64,000 nt of DNA from Mycobacterium decipiens (GTDB taxonomy: Bacteria > Actinomycetota > Actinomycetes > Mycobacteriales > Mycobacteriaceae): the NCBI RefSeq assembly GCF_963853665.1, contig NZ_OY970459.1, positions 4,650,001-4,714,000 of the forward strand, given 5' to 3'. Positions 61,396-64,000 of this stretch are shown here, in pieces. Numbering within the stretch: position 1 is the stretch's first letter; each line of letters opens with the position of its first letter. Under the pieces are notes generated by a model. It ran no database searches, was not told the origin of the DNA, and saw only the letters and a program-made list of their open reading frames with translations. A program made the position numbers and the translations under genes.

Positions 61396-63174
61396 TCATG
61401 GGATCAGGCTGGGCAGCCCGGTCGAGAAGGCCCCCAAGCTGGAGCCATGCACCGCGTCAACCAAGTCCTGGGTCACCGCGAACGGGAATTGGACCGTCGC
61501 CGCGCCAACCTGGTCGACACCGTCGCGAATCGCGTTCACGACCGTTGCCGGATCGCCGGTGAACAGCGACTCCCAAATGTCGTAGGCCGCATATTGCGGC
61601 GCCGTGATCAGGTTGCGCACGTCGACGAAGAGCGCGGTCGGCAAATTCGCCGGCCCGACGGGTATCCCGTCCCAACTGACCAGCGTCCAGCCGCCCGTGG
61701 GATTGCCCTGCACCACGGCGGTGCCCGTGTTGGGCAGCGGGTGGGTGAGCAGCAGCAACGGGTTGGGGTTGTCGACGTTCATCATCGTCCCGACCCCGAT
61801 CGTGAATGCGCTTGAGTACGCCACCGATGTGATGTTGCCGTCCGCGGCCACGACCGGATTCGCCAAGGCACCGTCGTAAATCGTTTGAACCGCGCCGGTA
61901 AAGGCCCGGTTGAAGACGATTCCGTTGACGTCGGTGGAGCCCGGGGCCAGCATCGGCACGATGGGAAGACCGAGCGTCCACGCGACCGGTCCGACCAGGT
62001 AGAGCAGGCCCGCCGGGCTGATCTGCGGTAGATCCTCGAAAATGCCGGCATTGATCTCGTTGAGCCCCGGCAGTACCTGCGCGGTCAGCCCCGTCAGGGC
62101 TTCCAAATGCGCGGCGGTCTGCTGCGTCCTGATCAACTGCGATTCGAAGATCCCGGCGAAGGGGCCCTGCGGCGCGAGCGCGTTGGCGATGGCCTGCGCC
62201 TGTTGCTGGCCCAGCGCGGTGAGTCCAGGGCCGGGCACCGCCGTGTCGATCAAGCCTGCAACGTTGCCCGGCGTCTGCCCGTGTCGCACGAAGTCGATGA
62301 CGATCGACTGCCCATTGCCGCCGGTACCGATCGAGGCCGTGGCGCCGGTACCAATGAACCATCCGCCACGACCGACGGCCCCATCGACCCCGCCAATGCC
62401 GCCGGGCCCACCCAGGCCGCCGTTGCCGAACAACAACGCCTGGCCGCCGGTGCCGCCGTTACCGCCGACATCGCCCGCGCCGCCCATCCCGCCGTTGCCC
62501 ATCAACCAGCCGCCGGTGCCACCCATGCCGCCCGCCCCGCCGGCAAAACCAGCGCCACCGATGCCACCATTGCCGATCAACCCGGCACTCCCGCCGGTGC
62601 CGCCCACCGCTGAGGAACCGCCGGTTGGCGTATAGCCGGCGCCGCCGTCACCGAGCAGGAATCCGCCGGCGCCGCCGGTGGGGGCGACGGCCGTTCCGGT
62701 GACACCGTTGCCGATCAGATCGCGCCCGAACAGCACGTTTGTCGGCGCATTGATAATCGGGTTGAGCACCTCGCCGAACGGGCTCTCAAGCCATGCCTGA
62801 CCGGCCGTGTGTATCGGGCCATAAACCGACGTTTGGAACCCGTGGGCAACCGACGCATTCACCGCGCCCAGCGACCCCTGTAGGGATGTGACGAAGGTCG
62901 CCTCGGTACCCGCATACGATGCCGCCGCCGAGCTCAATCCGCGCACAAACTGCTCGTGATAGGTCGTCACCTGCGCCGCCGCCGCCTGATACTGCTGGGC
63001 ATGGGCGCCGAACAGCGCCGCAACGGCCCCCGACACCTCATCGGCGGCCGCCGCTGCCACCTCGGTCGTCGGAATGGCTGCGGCCACGTTGCTGGCATGC
63101 ACTGCCGAACCGATCCGCGCTACATCCGCCGCGGCCGCCTCCAACATGTCGCGCGCCACGAGCACAAATGACAT
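61396..63174 (-). CDS. PE_PGRS11: PE_PGRS protein with histidine phosphatase (phosphoglycerate mutase) domain
   Basis: A 592-residue protein. Residues 1-95 are a PE domain ([39 protein letters not shown]), though the Pro-Glu dyad of the family is Arg-Asp (ARD). Residues about 150-290 are the Gly-rich PGRS array ([19 protein letters not shown] type). From about 293 a histidine-phosphatase domain begins: [13 protein letters not shown] carries the catalytic [19 protein letters not shown] the second Arg region, and [16 protein letters not shown] the conserved Glu. This is the architecture of Rv0754 (PE_PGRS11), reported as a phosphoglycerate mutase. PE proteins are exported by ESX-5. Its place beyond the PKS island fits H37Rv synteny. 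Confidence 0.93.
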   Translation of the reverse strand: MSFVLVARDMLEAAAADVARIGSAVHASNVAAAIPTTEVAAAAADEVSGAVAALFGAHAQQYQAAAAQVTTYHEQFVRGLSSAAASYAGTEATFVTSLQGSLGAVNASVAHGFQTSVYGPIHTAGQAWLESPFGEVLNPIINAPTNVLFGRDLIGNGVTGTAVAPTGGAGGFLLGDGGAGYTPTGGSSAVGGTGGSAGLIGNGGIGGAGFAGGAGGMGGTGGWLMGNGGMGGAGDVGGNGGTGGQALLFGNGGLGGPGGIGGVDGAVGRGGWFIGTGATASIGTGGNGQSIVIDFVRHGQTPGNVAGLIDTAVPGPGLTALGQQQAQAIANALAPQGPFAGIFESQLIRTQQTAAHLEALTGLTAQVLPGLNEINAGIFEDLPQISPAGLLYLVGPVAWTLGLPIVPMLAPGSTDVNGIVFNRAFTGAVQTIYDGALANPVVAADGNITSVAYSSAFTIGVGTMMNVDNPNPLLLLTHPLPNTGTAVVQGNPTGGWTLVSWDGIPVGPANLPTALFVDVRNLITAPQYAAYDIWESLFTGDPATVVNAIRDGVDQVGAATVQFPFAVTQDLVDAVHGSSLGAFSTGLPSLIP

Positions 63175-63413
63175 CGCCTACCCCCCGGGTGTTGTCGCGT
63201 ACTAGCCATGATGGAACGCACCGCCAGAAACCGATGCCGGTATCGACAAATCCGCCCCAGAAAGGCATTGTGCGCCAACCGCGTCCACCGCAGCCTCTAT
63301 GCAGCACACCATCACACCCGGCACAATTTTGGGATCGGTAGCTACCCCCGCGGTCAGTACTGGATTGCATGGGCTACGCCAACGGGGCGGCACCTGGTGG
63401 AAGGGAAGCAACC

Positions 63414-63722
63414 ATGAACCGCGTTTCACGGTTCGCAACGACTGTGGTGGCTTCGGCCGGTTTGGGTCTAGCCGCTTTGGGGCTGGGCTCGGGTATCGCC
63501 CACGCCGACGATCCCCGGCACTGGTGCCCAGGGGACGACCCGCGCGGTGAACCCGGCGGCGCCTTTGTCACCAGTCCGCCAAATTGGGACTGGCATGTCT
63601 GCCACACCTACTACATCGTCCCGGCCGGGCAGGGCAACGTTTCTGCGGGCATCTGGGCGGATGCTCCGCCGCCGCCTCCGCCGGTGGTGTGCTGGTCCCT
63701 GTTTATCCCGAGGCCGTGTTGA
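63414..63722 (+). CDS. Small secreted protein of unknown function
   Basis: A 102-residue protein starting at ATG 63414 with a GGAAGGGAAG ribosome site. MNRVSRFATTVVASAGLGLA is a clear signal peptide with a cleavage site near AHADD. The mature 70 residues hold four Cys (HWCPGDDP, WHVCHTY, VVCW and the terminal PRPC), suggesting two disulfides, and a Pro-rich stretch (APPPPPPVV). This is the look of small exported mycobacterial proteins with the DDPxHWCPG start; no function is known to me. It is divergent from the PE_PGRS gene and lies 40 bp before the next gene. Confidence 0.8.
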   Translation: MNRVSRFATTVVASAGLGLAALGLGSGIAHADDPRHWCPGDDPRGEPGGAFVTSPPNWDWHVCHTYYIVPAGQGNVSAGIWADAPPPPPPVVCWSLFIPRPC

Positions 63723-63762
63723 CCGGTGGCGGCCGCGGGGCGGCCAGCCTCCATAGCGCAGG

Positions 63763-64000
63763 ATGAGCATGCGATCGGGGCTCCAGCTGCTGCCGGTGAC
63801 CGACCGCGTCTGGTGTTTCCGGCAGCGCAGCTACGTCTGCTGTTCGTATGCGGTCCTGGACGCCGCCGGCGTCGTGCTGGTCGATGCCGGCATGACGTCG
63901 GACGCGGCACCGGTGCTCAACGGGCTCGCGCTGCTGGATCGCGCGCCGGCGGACGTGCACACCATCCTGCTGACGCACTGGCACAACGACCATGCCGCGG
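63763..64000 (+). CDS. Metallo-beta-lactamase-fold hydrolase, N-terminal part (cut by window end)
   Basis: 79 codons from ATG 63763 are visible. After MSMRSGLQLLPVTDRVWCFR, the strand VVLVDAGMTSDAAPVL and the metal motif LLTHWHNDHAA (HxHxDH) identify the metallo-beta-lactamase fold. The specific activity (lactonase, glyoxalase II-like, other) cannot be told from this part. It lies 40 bp after the secreted protein gene. Confidence 0.85.
   Translation, partial: MSMRSGLQLLPVTDRVWCFRQRSYVCCSYAVLDAAGVVLVDAGMTSDAAPVLNGLALLDRAPADVHTILLTHWHNDHAA

Noticed and set aside
62040..62640. Pro-rich plus-strand protein of about 197 residues
   Set aside because: Simply the complement of the Gly-rich PGRS array.

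Overview
The window is chromosomal DNA of a slow-growing, GC-rich Mycobacterium of the tuberculosis / kansasii / marinum kind. Both flanks follow the gene order of M. tuberculosis H37Rv from about Rv0777 down to Rv0754, read in inverted direction: purB, DUF429, TetR, esterase, ggtA, purD, CMD, HIBADH, SDR, aldA, TetR, cyp123, SDR, cyp51, ferredoxin, Rv0762c-like, adhB, Rv0760c-like, HIT, phoR, phoP, Rv0756c-like, then PE_PGRS11-like. H37Rv numbers are from memory and serve only as orientation. A PE_PGRS protein, CYP51 with its 3Fe-4S ferredoxin, and PhoPR support the genus.

Region 1 (1-24840) is this conserved backbone. On the minus strand aldA-SDR-HIBADH-CMD-purD form a tight run. On the plus strand TetR-cyp123-SDR-cyp51-ferredoxin-NTF2-like-adhB-OYE-ketosteroid isomerase-like form a second run, probably for sterol or alcohol metabolism. 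Relative to H37Rv as I remember it, there are extra genes: a PknF-like kinase with a DUF732 ectodomain between ggtA and purD, an old-yellow-enzyme/FAD oxidoreductase after adhB, and a lipoprotein beside the Rv0760c-like gene. phoP-phoR carry a recognisable autoregulatory direct repeat.

Region 2 (24867-60848) is the exceptional part. It is a stretch of about 36 kb bounded on the left by a tRNA-Thr(TGT) gene and on the right by a 40-bp imperfect direct copy of that tRNA's 3' half, which is the layout of a tRNA-targeted genomic island. Inside, all on the minus strand, lies one modular type I polyketide synthase operon: a small coupled ORF, PKS-A (1 module), PKS-B (1), PKS-C (3), PKS-D (1 module plus a thioesterase-like domain), and a KASIII-like protein. 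The four PKS proteins have docking-helix termini and are collinear, giving six extension modules. Stretches of up to 3.4 kb are nearly identical between modules, as in the mycolactone (mls) genes of M. ulcerans, which also have a KASIII-like partner. The terminal thioesterase-like domain has lost its nucleophile serine (GHG instead of GHS) and its C-terminal histidine, and the KASIII-like protein lacks the catalytic Cys, His and Asn. Chain release therefore looks non-canonical. One ketoreductase has lost its catalytic serine. Two 14-bp inverted repeats spaced exactly 21 bp apart upstream of the operon look like operators.

Region 3 (60849-64000) returns to backbone: an intergenic stretch with no gene I can support, a PE_PGRS11-like protein with a histidine-phosphatase (phosphoglycerate mutase) domain, a small secreted protein, and the start of a metallo-beta-lactamase-fold enzyme cut by the window end.
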